A stretch of DNA of 21,964 nt from Sulfitobacter sp. GTDB taxonomy: Bacteria; Pseudomonadota; Alphaproteobacteria; Rhodobacterales; Rhodobacteraceae. The position numbers and the translations under genes were made by a program. The stretch is taken from assembly GCA_024636405.1 (NCBI GenBank), contig JAGXHC010000266.1, forward strand, positions 1 through 21,964, read 5' to 3'. Positions 1 to 7,633 of the stretch are shown in pieces. The notes under the pieces are model-generated. The model did not search any database and had not been told where the DNA came from. It saw nothing but the letters and a program-made list of their open reading frames with translations. Within the stretch, counting starts at the first letter, position 1. Each line of letters begins with the position of its first letter.

Positions 1-321
1 GATCAGGATGTGTCCAATGGCGTCGTAAGCGCGGAAACGGTAATGGCCCCCGCCAACGGTTGGCTGGTGGTGCACCGCACTGACGCCGAAATGAAGCCCG
101 GTCCGGTTGTCGGCTATGCGCCCCTGCGTGCAGGCGAGAACATGGACGTTGCCGCGATCCTTCAGGAAGACGTCAAATCCGGCGACATGCTTATGCTGAT
201 GGTCCACGGCGAAGATGGCGGAATGCAGATGGGTGGTTTTGAATACACTCTGGGCGCCAAGGAAGACGGCCCGATCAAGCCTGACGGCAAATTGGTGATG
301 ACGGTCGTCAAAGCCAAATAA
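1..321 (+). CDS. DUF7282-like protein, 3' portion only
   Basis: The reading frame is open from the first base (Asp-Gln-Asp before a GTG at 10), so this is the C-terminal part of a longer gene whose start lies outside the window. About 106 residues are visible. They contain 'GWLVVHRTD', 'VVGYAPLRAGEN' and 'GEFEY-like' strand patterns with many acidic residues, and the layout resembles the DUF7282 domain, a beta-rich extracytoplasmic domain of unknown function. The end is a normal TAA followed 20 bases later by a hairpin terminator. The family assignment comes from remembered sequence style only. No enzymatic motif is visible and I infer no function. An internal start at the GTG (position 10) is possible but unlikely, because it would split the domain. 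Confidence 0.7.
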   Translation, partial: DQDVSNGVVSAETVMAPANGWLVVHRTDAEMKPGPVVGYAPLRAGENMDVAAILQEDVKSGDMLMLMVHGEDGGMQMGGFEYTLGAKEDGPIKPDGKLVMTVVKAK

Positions 322-340
322 GAAGCCAGATCGCCACAAG

Positions 341-372
341 AGGCCCGGACGGTATCCCATCCGGGCCTTGTT
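341..372. terminator. Bidirectional stem-loop terminator between convergent genes
   Basis: A perfect 9-bp stem (AGGCCCGGA at 341-349 with TCCGGGCCT at 360-368) encloses a 10-base loop and is followed on the plus strand by TTGTT. It sits between the stop of the upstream gene (321) and the stop of argG (381), so it can serve both directions. The U-tract is short, so efficiency is uncertain. Confidence 0.75.
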
Positions 373-380
373 AGTGTCTG

Positions 381-1604
381 CTATTTGGTGCTCAGCCGCT
401 TGTCACGCGCCGCAATCAGCTTGAGCCGCAAGGCATTCAGCTGAATGAATCCTGCCGCGTCTTTTTGATCATAGGCACCGGCGTCGTCTTCAAATGTGAC
501 ATGCGCTTCGGAATAAAGCGAATGATCCGACCAGCGGCCAACAGTGCGCGCATGGCCCTTGTAGAGCTTCAGCCGAACCGTTCCCGTTACATGGGTCTGG
601 CTGGCGTCGATGGCGGCCTGCAACATCTTGCGTTCCGGGCTGAACCAAAAACCATTGTAGATCAGTTCGGCATACTGCGGCATCAACTGGTCCTTGAGAT
701 GCATTTCCCCGCGGTCCAGTGTGATCGATTCAATGCCGCGGTGCGCCTCAAGCAGCAACGTGCCGCCGGGTGTTTCATAGATGCCGCGGGATTTCATCCC
801 GACAAAACGGCCCTCGACCAGATCAAGCCGACCGATGCCGTGTTTGCCGCCCAGTTCGTTCAATTTCGTCAGGATCGTCGCAGGCGACATTGTTTCGCCA
901 TTGATGCTGACGGCATCGCCACGCTCAAATCCGATTTCGACGTATTCCGGGGTATCGGGGGCGTCTTCGGGATTAACGGTGCGCTGATAGACATAGTCGG
1001 GCGCGTCCTGTGCCGGATCTTCCAGCACTTTGCCCTCGGACGAGGTGTGCAACAGGTTCGCGTCCACGCTGAAAGGCGCATCCCCGCGCTTGTCCCTGGC
1101 AATCGGAATCTGGTATTTCTCGGCAAAATCAATCAGTTTGGTGCGGCTGGTCAGATCCCATTCGCGCCAGGGCGCAATGACCTTGATGGAAGGGTTCAGC
1201 GCATAGGCCGCCAGTTCAAACCGCACCTGATCGTTGCCCTTGCCGGTTGCGCCATGCGCCACGGCATCGGCGCCTGTTTCCTCGGCGATCTCAACCAACC
1301 GTTTGGAAATCAGCGGCCGCGCGATTGAAGTCCCCAGCAGGTACAACCCTTCGTAGACGGCGTTGGCGCGAAACATCGGGAACACGAAATCGCGGACGAA
1401 CTCTTCGCGCAGATCCTCAATGTAAATGGCGGACGCGCCCATCATCTCGGCTTTATTGCGGGCCGGTTCCAGCTCTTCGCCCTGTCCCAGATCGGCGGTG
1501 AAGGTCACGACTTCGCAACCATATTCAGTTTGCAGCCACTTCAGGATAATCGAGGTATCAAGACCGCCGGAATAGGCGAGAACAACTTTTTTCGGTGCGG
1601 ACAT
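381..1604 (-). CDS. argG: Argininosuccinate synthase
   Basis: Cytosolic ligase that joins citrulline and aspartate using ATP, giving argininosuccinate, AMP and PPi; this is the penultimate step of arginine synthesis. The 407-residue product is the usual family length. The N-terminal PP-loop ATP-pyrophosphatase motif AYSGGLDTS spans residues 10-18. The conserved [12 protein letters not shown] block (88-99) and [14 protein letters not shown] block (117-130) follow, and both are diagnostic for ArgG. The ATG at 1604 is preceded by AAAGGAA at good spacing. The gene is divergent from ilvA and stands alone on its strand here. The leader immediately before the ATG can form a very short hairpin that includes the Shine-Dalgarno bases (see findings). 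Identification is secure. Confidence 0.98.
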   Translation of the reverse strand: MSAPKKVVLAYSGGLDTSIILKWLQTEYGCEVVTFTADLGQGEELEPARNKAEMMGASAIYIEDLREEFVRDFVFPMFRANAVYEGLYLLGTSIARPLISKRLVEIAEETGADAVAHGATGKGNDQVRFELAAYALNPSIKVIAPWREWDLTSRTKLIDFAEKYQIPIARDKRGDAPFSVDANLLHTSSEGKVLEDPAQDAPDYVYQRTVNPEDAPDTPEYVEIGFERGDAVSINGETMSPATILTKLNELGGKHGIGRLDLVEGRFVGMKSRGIYETPGGTLLLEAHRGIESITLDRGEMHLKDQLMPQYAELIYNGFWFSPERKMLQAAIDASQTHVTGTVRLKLYKGHARTVGRWSDHSLYSEAHVTFEDDAGAYDQKDAAGFIQLNALRLKLIAARDKRLSTK

Positions 1605-1674
1605 GAAAGGTTCCTTTCCAGTTCGTTCAGCGAGGTATCGGGTTTCGCGGGATTGGGCAAGAATGAAGCCTGCG

Positions 1675-1703
1675 TTGACCCGCTGGCGCGCGCGGCCTAT
1701 CGA
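1675..1703 (+). promoter_or_regulatory. Candidate sigma-70-type promoter for ilvA
   Basis: TTGACC at 1675-1680 (5 of 6 match to the -35 consensus) is followed after exactly 17 bases by TATCGA (3 of 6 to the -10 consensus). Transcription would begin near 1710, about 20 bases before the ilvA ATG at 1730. The -10 is weak, so this is only a candidate. Confidence 0.4.
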
Positions 1704-1729
1704 CGGAAGGCACGATCAGGGACATCACG

Positions 1730-2962
1730 ATGAACGACAATTTCAGAACCGCGGCACAGACCGCCACCACCGCAATGCGCGAGGTGTTTGTGGAAACGCC
1801 GCTTTTGCGGAATGACCACCTGTCAGAGAGGTATGACGCGGATATCTGGCTCAAACGTGAGGATTTGAGCCCGGTACGATCCTACAAACTGCGCGGGGCG
1901 TTCAACGCGATGCGCAAGGTGATCCCGGCGCAGTCTGTCTTTGTCTGCGCTTCGGCGGGAAATCATGCGCAGGGGGTCGCCTTTATGTGCAGTCATTTCG
2001 GGGTGCGTGGTGTGATCTATATGCCAGTGACGACCCCGCAGCAAAAGGTGCAGAAGACCCGCATGTTTGGCGGTGCCAATATCGAGGTGCGGTTGGTCGG
2101 CGACTATTTTGACCAGACGTTGGCAGCAGCGCAGAAGTTCTGCGCCGACGAGGGCGCGCATTTTCTATCACCATTTGACGATGACGACGTGATCGAAGGT
2201 CAGTCATCCGTCGCGGTCGAGATCGAAGCGCAACTGGGACGTGCGCCCGACCGCATTATCCTGCCTGTGGGGGGTGGCGGGTTATCGTCCGGAGTGCGCG
2301 GTTATTTTGGCAATACCTGCAATTTCACCTTTGTAGAGCCTTCTGGTGCGCCCAGTCTTGCGCGCGCGTTGGCCGAAGGCGCGCCGGTAGATATCTCACC
2401 GATCAACAGCTTTGTGGACGGTGCGGCGGTGGCCAAGATAGGCGCGCGCAACTTTGAGCGTCTGCGCGATATTGACCCTGCCGATGTGGTGCACCTGTCG
2501 GAAGACCGGATTTGTGTAACGATCACTGAAATGCTGAACGTCGAAGGTATTGTGCTGGAACCTGCCGGAGCACTGTCCATCGAAGCGCTGAGCGAGGTGG
2601 CAGACCAGATCAAGGGAAAGACCGTGGTTTGTGTCGCATCGGGTGGCAATTTTGATTTTGAACGCCTGCCAGAGGTCAAGGAACGTGCGCAAAGGTATTC
2701 GGGGATCAAAAAGTACTTTATCCTGCGGATGCCGCAACGGCCCGGCGCGCTGAAGGAATTTCTGAACTTGTTGGGGCCTGATGATGATATCTGCCGGTTC
2801 GAATACCTCAAGAAATCGGCGCGGAATTTCGGTTCTGTGCTGATCGGTATCGAAACCCGGAGCCGCGAGAACTTTGACCCTTTCCTGCGGCAACTACGCG
2901 AGGCGGGATTTACCTTTACCGACATCACAAACGACGAAACACTGGCGCAGTTCGTTTTGTAG
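1730..2962 (+). CDS. ilvA: Threonine ammonia-lyase (threonine dehydratase), short C-terminal regulatory form
   Basis: PLP enzyme converting threonine to 2-oxobutanoate and ammonia, the first committed step toward isoleucine. The Schiff-base lysine is K53 in SYKLRGAFNAM. S75-N78 (SAGNH) contacts the substrate carboxylate, and the glycine loop VGGGGLSSG (180-188) binds the PLP phosphate. After the catalytic domain (to about residue 320) there is one ACT-like regulatory unit beginning KKYFILRMPQRPGALKEFL. At 410 residues the protein is shorter than the long E. coli IlvA (over 500 residues, two ACT-like units) and matches the single-unit class; feedback by isoleucine is therefore plausible but not shown. 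The ATG has a modest AGGGA upstream. The next gene starts 9 bases after the stop, so the two are probably cotranscribed. Confidence 0.95.
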   Translation: MNDNFRTAAQTATTAMREVFVETPLLRNDHLSERYDADIWLKREDLSPVRSYKLRGAFNAMRKVIPAQSVFVCASAGNHAQGVAFMCSHFGVRGVIYMPVTTPQQKVQKTRMFGGANIEVRLVGDYFDQTLAAAQKFCADEGAHFLSPFDDDDVIEGQSSVAVEIEAQLGRAPDRIILPVGGGGLSSGVRGYFGNTCNFTFVEPSGAPSLARALAEGAPVDISPINSFVDGAAVAKIGARNFERLRDIDPADVVHLSEDRICVTITEMLNVEGIVLEPAGALSIEALSEVADQIKGKTVVCVASGGNFDFERLPEVKERAQRYSGIKKYFILRMPQRPGALKEFLNLLGPDDDICRFEYLKKSARNFGSVLIGIETRSRENFDPFLRQLREAGFTFTDITNDETLAQFVL

Positions 2963-2971
2963 AGGTCTGCG

Positions 2972-3784
2972 ATGAAATTCAAAAACAGTGCGGTTGTCAT
3001 CACCGGCGGTGGCAGCGGGATCGGTGCTGCGCTGGCACAGCGCGCCGCGACGGCAGGTGCGCGGGTCTGTGTGGCCGATCTGGATGGTGAAAAGGCAACC
3101 GCCATTGCGGAACAGATCGGCGGACTGGGTGTTCAATGCGATGTGCGGGATGAGGCGGCAATCAAATCGCTGATTGCGCAAGCCGAGGCGGCACACGGAC
3201 CCGTCGACATATACGTCTCTAACGCGGGCTTGGGGCGACCCGAACCTGATCACGCGGCATCTGCGCCTGATGATGTCTGGATGCTGAATTGGCAGGTGCA
3301 TGTGATGGCGCATGTCTTTGCCGCGCGGGCATTGTTGCCGGATATGATTGCACGGGGATCAGGGCACCTTGTCAATGTAGCGTCAGCGGCGGGGTTGCTG
3401 AATCAAATTGGTGACGCCGCTTATTCCGCGACGAAACATGCCGCAGTCAGCTTTGCCGAATCGCTGGCAATTTCGCATGGTCGACAGGGCATTGGCGTTT
3501 CGGTCGTTTGCCCGCAATACGTCGCGACGCCGCTTTTGGGTCTGACGGATGCAGATGCGACACCGGACGGTTCGTTGCTGACCGCTGACGATGTGGCGCG
3601 CGCGATCGTGCGGGGTGTCGAGGCAGACCAGTTCCTGATCCTTTCGCATCCGGCAGTACACGGGTTTGCGCAACTGCGCGCGCAAGATCACGACCGTTGG
3701 ATTGGCGGAATGCAGAAATTGCGCGCGAAAGCCGTGGCACAAACAGGCCGCGCAAGGGCCGAGGATATGTACAAGCTGGTTTAA
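2972..3784 (+). CDS. SDR family NAD(P)-dependent oxidoreductase
   Basis: A classical short-chain dehydrogenase of 270 residues. The cofactor motif TGGGSGIG is at 11-18, followed by D36 at the end of the second strand (VADLD), which by family knowledge favours NAD over NADP. NAG lies at 84-86. The catalytic set is N106, S138 (NVAS), Y151 and K155 (YSATK), all present. The substrate cannot be deduced. The ATG follows a GAGGT that overlaps the stop region of ilvA, 9 bases apart, so translation may be linked. Nothing in the neighbouring isoleucine step explains a dehydrogenase of this type. Its stop shares bases TTAA (3781-3784) with the stop of the convergent Hpt gene. Confidence 0.93.
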   Translation: MKFKNSAVVITGGGSGIGAALAQRAATAGARVCVADLDGEKATAIAEQIGGLGVQCDVRDEAAIKSLIAQAEAAHGPVDIYVSNAGLGRPEPDHAASAPDDVWMLNWQVHVMAHVFAARALLPDMIARGSGHLVNVASAAGLLNQIGDAAYSATKHAAVSFAESLAISHGRQGIGVSVVCPQYVATPLLGLTDADATPDGSLLTADDVARAIVRGVEADQFLILSHPAVHGFAQLRAQDHDRWIGGMQKLRAKAVAQTGRARAEDMYKLV

Positions 3785-4113
3785 CCCGCAAGTGACGTCG
3801 GCATGTCGGCAAGAAACAGGCGTTTGGAATCTGCATAGCACTGAAGGATTGCGGGTAGATCGACATCGGCCGCACTTCCCTGCATCGATACCTTTTCCCC
3901 TGACTGACACAAATCCGAGAATACGTCGAACCCAAGGCTCAGCGCGCAGCCCTTGAGAAAATGCATGTCGTCTTCAAGCAATGTCATGTCTGGCGCACCT
4001 GCAAGGCGTTCGATGACTTCTTGCACCTCTTCGAGAAACAGATCGACGATTTCGTCGAAATCTTCGGTTCCGACCTCTTCGCGCAGCGCGCGCACGCGGG
4101 ACCAGTTGATCAT
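3781..4113 (-). CDS. Stand-alone Hpt (histidine phosphotransfer) domain protein
   Basis: The 110-residue protein is a single all-helical Hpt domain. It carries the phosphoacceptor signature HFLKG with His51, followed by CALSLGF in place of the more common SAxxLG. Proteins of this kind relay phosphate between a histidine kinase and a receiver domain in the cytoplasm. The ATG at 4113 is preceded by a strong AAGGAGG. The gene diverges from a receiver-PP2C gene (149-bp gap), which makes that receiver an obvious candidate partner. No histidine kinase lies in the window. Its stop overlaps the SDR stop by 4 bases. The domain call is strong; the partnership is inference. Confidence 0.88.
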   Translation of the reverse strand: MINWSRVRALREEVGTEDFDEIVDLFLEEVQEVIERLAGAPDMTLLEDDMHFLKGCALSLGFDVFSDLCQSGEKVSMQGSAADVDLPAILQCYADSKRLFLADMPTSLAG

Positions 4114-4262
4114 GGGCGCCCCTCCTTCTGGGTCCGAACATGCTGTTGCAATTGTTAATAATACGTTGGGGCGTCATGTGTTTTATGGTCAATTTGAAGG
4201 TTCATGCGCTGTTAAAGTGTTGCGACGTAGCGTGAGCTTAACCGCAGTTTCTGGCTGAATTC
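4114..4262. promoter_or_regulatory. Divergent regulatory region between Hpt and REC-PP2C genes
   Basis: This AT-richer 149-bp gap must hold the promoters of both signalling genes. I see no convincing -35/-10 pair. Two partial matches to the alphaproteobacterial CtrA site (TTAA-N7-TTAA) occur: TTAA-N7-TTGG at 4155-4169 (6 of 8 key bases) and the TTAACC near 4239. Both are weak and may be chance. Confidence 0.3.
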
Positions 4263-5540
4263 ATGATAGTCCGCCCCAACAATACCGCGCGCAACGCGCC
4301 AGTCGCGCAAGCGGCTTCACGGCGCGCAAGGCTGGTGCTTGTTGTTGATGACAGCCGTCTTCAACGGCGCATTCTGATCACCTTGCTGACACGTTGGGGC
4401 TATGACGTGATGGAGGCGGCTTCTGGCGCTGATGCGGTGGCGCTTTGCCGCGAACGGCAGCCCGATCTGGTACTGAGCGACTGGGTGATGCCGGGCATGT
4501 CAGGGCTACAATTCTGCGAGGCTTTTCGGGGAATATCACAGGAAAACTATGCGTATTTTATCCTGCTTACCTCCAAGAGCGACAAAAGCGAGGTGGCGCG
4601 CGGGCTGGATGCCGGGGCCGACGATTTCCTGACAAAACCGGTTAACAGCGGCGAATTGCGTGCGCGCCTGACCGCCGGGGAACGCATCATCGAGATGCAG
4701 CGCGAACTGACGGAAAAGAACCGGCTTATTTCCGAAACCCTGGATGAGTTGCAACGGGTTTACGATTTGCTCGACAAGGATCTGCTGGAGGCGAAGAAGC
4801 TGCAGCAGTCACTGGTTCCGGAACGCCATGTGGTGCTTGATCGTGGCACGATTTCGCTGATGCTGCGGTCAAGCGGTCATGTCGGTGGTGATCTGGTCGG
4901 CTATTTTCCGATCAATGAAAACAGCCTGGGGATCTACGCGATTGACGTGTCGGGCCACGGTATCAGCTCCGCTTTGATGACCGCGCGGCTTGCCGGGTAT
5001 CTGTCGGCGACGGCCCCGGATCAGAATATTGCCCTGCAACGCCAGCCTGACGGCAGCCACTCTGCGCGGGCGCCGCGGGATGTGATTGCCACGCTCAATG
5101 ATCTTGTTCTCAACGAAATGGAGACAGAGCATTACTTTACCCTGATGCTGGCACATATCGATCTGACGACGGGAAAGGTTGATGTGGCCCAGGCGGGGCA
5201 TCCACATCCGCTGGTGCAGCGCGCCAATGGCCAAGTGGAGCAGGACGGGCCGGGCGGATTTCCTGTGGGTCTTGTTGCCGGCATTTCGTTTGATCAGTTT
5301 CAATTGCACCTGTCGGCCGGGGACCGGTTGCTTATTTTGTCAGACGGGGTCACGGAATGCCCTGACCCAGCCGGCAACATGCTGGGTGAAGACGGGCTGC
5401 GCCGGATCATGACAAGACTTCAACAGGTGCGGGGCAGCGGATTGCTTGAAGCGATTGTATGGGAATTGTCAGATTTCGCAGGACATCAGGATTTTCCCGA
5501 TGATGTGTCCGGCATTCTTTTTGAATATGGCGCGCCTTAG
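4263..5540 (+). CDS. Response regulator with PP2C-type (SpoIIE/RsbU) serine phosphatase output
   Basis: The 425-residue protein has an N-terminal receiver domain (about 24-140) with acidic pair D29/D30, phosphoacceptor D73 (LSDWVMPGM), T103 and K125 (LTKP). A probable coiled-coil linker (about 141-182) leads to a PP2C phosphatase domain with metal-binding aspartates D210 (VGGD), D228 (DVSGHG), D361 (SDGVTE) and D413/D414 (DDVSG). By family knowledge such proteins dephosphorylate an anti-anti-sigma protein when the receiver is phosphorylated. The architecture matches RbaY, the phosphatase of the RbaV-RbaW partner switch described in Rhodobacter capsulatus, but orthology is not proven. The ATG has a poor Shine-Dalgarno; an in-frame TAA at 4239 rules out a much longer form. 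The stop overlaps the Nudix stop by 4 bases. Confidence 0.92.
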   Translation: MIVRPNNTARNAPVAQAASRRARLVLVVDDSRLQRRILITLLTRWGYDVMEAASGADAVALCRERQPDLVLSDWVMPGMSGLQFCEAFRGISQENYAYFILLTSKSDKSEVARGLDAGADDFLTKPVNSGELRARLTAGERIIEMQRELTEKNRLISETLDELQRVYDLLDKDLLEAKKLQQSLVPERHVVLDRGTISLMLRSSGHVGGDLVGYFPINENSLGIYAIDVSGHGISSALMTARLAGYLSATAPDQNIALQRQPDGSHSARAPRDVIATLNDLVLNEMETEHYFTLMLAHIDLTTGKVDVAQAGHPHPLVQRANGQVEQDGPGGFPVGLVAGISFDQFQLHLSAGDRLLILSDGVTECPDPAGNMLGEDGLRRIMTRLQQVRGSGLLEAIVWELSDFAGHQDFPDDVSGILFEYGAP

Positions 5541-5980
5541 ACTCCGGCGAGATACCGGTCCAGAAACATCCTGTCGCCATCATTTCCCAAAATCGTCAAA
5601 GCCTCGGACGCGGACAGGACCATAGTCTGGTGATCTGGCTCGGTCGGCGCTGCGACCTGTCGAACCGGATGGGCGACATAAACATGGCAAAGCTTTTCTG
5701 CCCAAAGATCGTATTCGGGCATGAAGACAAACCGCCGAAACGCACCAAGGCGACGGGGTGCCGCGATGCGCCAGCCGATTTCCTCCAACACTTCGCGGTG
5801 AAGCGTTTGTAACGGCGATTCGCCCGGATCCATGCCGCCGCCGGGCAGTTGCACGTCGATTTCATCCGACATTTGCGCGGTCACCAGAAAACGGTTGCGC
5901 AGCGGCAGGATGGCGTAGGCGCCGGACCGCAGCGTATACGTCTGGTCGCTGCGCGGCGGCGGCCCTATGCGTCTGATCAT
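5537..5980 (-). CDS. Nudix hydrolase (MutT-like)
   Basis: The 147-residue protein carries a complete Nudix box: G48-x5-E54-x7-R62-E63-V-L-E66-E67-I-G69-W. The metal-binding glutamates are therefore intact and hydrolysis of a nucleoside-diphosphate-linked substrate is expected. The substrate is not identifiable. The N-terminal 'SDQTYTLRSGAYAILPLRNRFLVT' strand pattern is typical of the fold. The start at 5980 diverges from hslO with a 77-bp gap. The C-terminal stop codon overlaps the stop of the convergent phosphatase gene (5537-5540), leaving no room for a terminator between them. Confidence 0.9.
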   Translation of the reverse strand: MIRRIGPPPRSDQTYTLRSGAYAILPLRNRFLVTAQMSDEIDVQLPGGGMDPGESPLQTLHREVLEEIGWRIAAPRRLGAFRRFVFMPEYDLWAEKLCHVYVAHPVRQVAAPTEPDHQTMVLSASEALTILGNDGDRMFLDRYLAGV

Positions 5981-5988
5981 GTGTCGCC

Positions 5989-6018
5989 CTTTTTCGTCCG
6001 GGTTGTTGCCCCTATATA
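5989..6018 (+). promoter_or_regulatory. Possible heat-shock (RpoH-type) promoter for hslO
   Basis: CCCCTATATA at 6009-6018 resembles the -10 element of RpoH promoters (alphaproteobacterial CYTATNT, enterobacterial CCCCATNT). CTTTTT at 5989-5994 lies at suitable distance but lacks the G of the -35 core CTTG. The predicted start site (about 6024) would leave a leader of about 34 bases. The same bases read on the other strand resemble an element near pip, so the direction is ambiguous. Confidence 0.3.
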
Positions 6019-6057
6019 GACGCGGTATGCCAAGCGGCCCCCTGTAAGGAAAGCCCT

Positions 6058-7044
6058 ATGACCCCTGGAACTCAAATCGCGTGGGACGACACCGTTCTGC
6101 CCTTTCAACTTGATGCTGCCGATATTCGGGGGCGCGTTGCCCGTCTGGATGGCGCGCTGGCCGGGGTTCTGCGCCAGCATGATTACCCGCCGCAAGTCGA
6201 AGCGCTGGTGGCGGAAATGGCGTTGTTGACGGCGCTGATCGGCCAGACCGTCAAGCTGCGCTGGAAGCTGTCATTGCAGGTGCAGTCCAAGGGTGCGGTG
6301 CGCATGATTGCCACGGATTATTACGCCCCCGAAGCGGAGGGCGAGCCCGCGCGTGTCCGGGCCTACGCCAGCTATGACGCGGAACGGCTAACCGATGCGG
6401 CGCCGTTCGATCAGATCGGCGAAGGCTATTTCGCGGTCCTGATTGATCAGGGCAAAGGCACAACACCCTATCAGGGCATCACGCCGCTGGCCGGTGGGTC
6501 GCTTGCTGCCTGTGCAGAGGCATATTTCGCGCAGTCGGAGCAGTTGCCAACCCGGTTCTCGCTCAGTTTCGGCAAATCGTCCGGGCCTGACGTGGCCGAG
6601 CATTGGCGCGCGGGCGGTGTGATGTTGCAGCATATGCCAAAGGCATCACCGTTTGCCGCAAAGGTTGAGGGCACCGGCGATGTGCTGGCTGCCGCCGATC
6701 TGTTGGACGGTGACGAGGAGGAAAACTGGAATCGTGCGAACATTCTGCTTGAAACGGTGGATGATCTGGAGCTGATTGGGCCCAGCATTTCTCCGACCGA
6801 TTTGTTGTTGCGCCTGTTCCATGACGAAGGCCCGCGTGTCTATGATCCGCAGGCGGTGCGGTTTGGCTGTTCATGTTCTGAGGATAAGGTGCGGCAGAGC
6901 CTGTCGATCTATTCTGCGAAGGATCTGCAAAAGATGACGACTGAAGACGGCGAGGTGACCGCGGACTGCCAGTTTTGCGGCGCACATTATGTGCTGGACC
7001 CCGCCACCGTAGGTTTTGAGGCAGAAGAAACCAGCAGTGAGTGA
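6058..7044 (+). CDS. hslO: Hsp33 redox-regulated chaperone
   Basis: Cytoplasmic holdase activated by oxidation and unfolding. The 328-residue product is somewhat longer than E. coli Hsp33 (about 290). The C-terminal zinc/redox switch is complete: C271-S-C273, 30 residues, then C304-Q-F-C307 (CxC-x30-CxxC). The N-terminal body contains the family pattern LLTALIGQTVKLRWKLSLQVQSKGAVRMIATDYY. The ATG follows AAGGAAAG at good spacing. It heads a tight plus-strand group: the next gene probably starts at a GTG (7037) inside its last codons, and cca overlaps that one in turn. The acidic extension after the last cysteines (EAEETSSE) is not needed for the motif. The call is secure. Confidence 0.96.
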   Translation: MTPGTQIAWDDTVLPFQLDAADIRGRVARLDGALAGVLRQHDYPPQVEALVAEMALLTALIGQTVKLRWKLSLQVQSKGAVRMIATDYYAPEAEGEPARVRAYASYDAERLTDAAPFDQIGEGYFAVLIDQGKGTTPYQGITPLAGGSLAACAEAYFAQSEQLPTRFSLSFGKSSGPDVAEHWRAGGVMLQHMPKASPFAAKVEGTGDVLAAADLLDGDEEENWNRANILLETVDDLELIGPSISPTDLLLRLFHDEGPRVYDPQAVRFGCSCSEDKVRQSLSIYSAKDLQKMTTEDGEVTADCQFCGAHYVLDPATVGFEAEETSSE

Positions 7045-7633
7045 TCAGGTTCAGAACTTTCGCGCCGCACTTGCGCAGACGGGTGTTACTACATCCGATT
7101 TCGATCTGAATCCGGGGGTGCTGCTGCCCAAGGATCGCGTTTTGCGGTCCGCCGGGGTTCTGGCGCCGATCATTGAGAAAAACGGACGGTTGGAGCTTTT
7201 GCTGACGAAACGTTCGTCGGCGCTAAAGCATCATCCCGGACAAATTGCCTTTCCCGGCGGCAAGCAGGAAGGCGGCGACGCTGATGTGGTTGCCGCCGCG
7301 TTGCGCGAAGCAGACGAAGAAATCGGGCTGCCGCCGGCGTTGGTAGAGGTGCTGGGCACTTTGGCGCCGCATGAAACGGTGACCGGGTTCGTGGTCACGC
7401 CGGTGATCGCATTTGTGCGCGGCGAGTTCGAGATAAGACCCCAACCCAGTGAGGTCGAAGAGGTATTTTCCGTGCCGCTTTCGCATGTGCTGGACCCCGA
7501 AAACTACATGATCCATTCGCGCCAGTGGCATGGTGAACGGCGCTATTATTACGTCGTGCCCTACGGGCCCTATTACATCTGGGGTGCAACCGCGCGTATG
7601 TTGCGGTCATGGACAGACTGCATGGCAACATGA
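7037..7633 (+). CDS. Nudix hydrolase of the CoA pyrophosphatase (NudL-like) family
   Basis: The family-specific block LLLTKRSSALKHHPGQIAFPGGKQE (about 54-78) and the adjoining Nudix segment ending R90-E91-A-D-E94-E95-I-G identify the CoA pyrophosphatase group, which splits CoA and its derivatives into phosphopantetheine and 3',5'-ADP. As in E. coli NudL, the first glutamate of the textbook Nudix box is not conserved, so this is not a defect. I chose the GTG at 7037, giving 198 residues (VSDQVQNF...) and an 8-base overlap with hslO; a TTG at 7016 would add 7 residues. The stop TGA forms the overlap ATGA with the preferred cca start. The substrate assignment rests on family membership. Confidence 0.88.
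   Translation: MSDQVQNFRAALAQTGVTTSDFDLNPGVLLPKDRVLRSAGVLAPIIEKNGRLELLLTKRSSALKHHPGQIAFPGGKQEGGDADVVAAALREADEEIGLPPALVEVLGTLAPHETVTGFVVTPVIAFVRGEFEIRPQPSEVEEVFSVPLSHVLDPENYMIHSRQWHGERRYYYVVPYGPYYIWGATARMLRSWTDCMAT

Noticed and set aside
465..1328. Long plus-strand open frame opposite argG
   Set aside because: It is antisense to a fully convincing argG, has no recognisable domain and reflects high-GC codon structure.
2302..3105. Minus-strand open frame across ilvA and the SDR start
   Set aside because: Serine/arginine-rich low-complexity translation opposite two certain genes; no motif or ribosome site.
7100..7340. Apparent loss of the first Nudix-box glutamate in the second Nudix protein
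   Set aside because: The CoA pyrophosphatase subfamily normally departs from the textbook box at this point, so it is not a defect.
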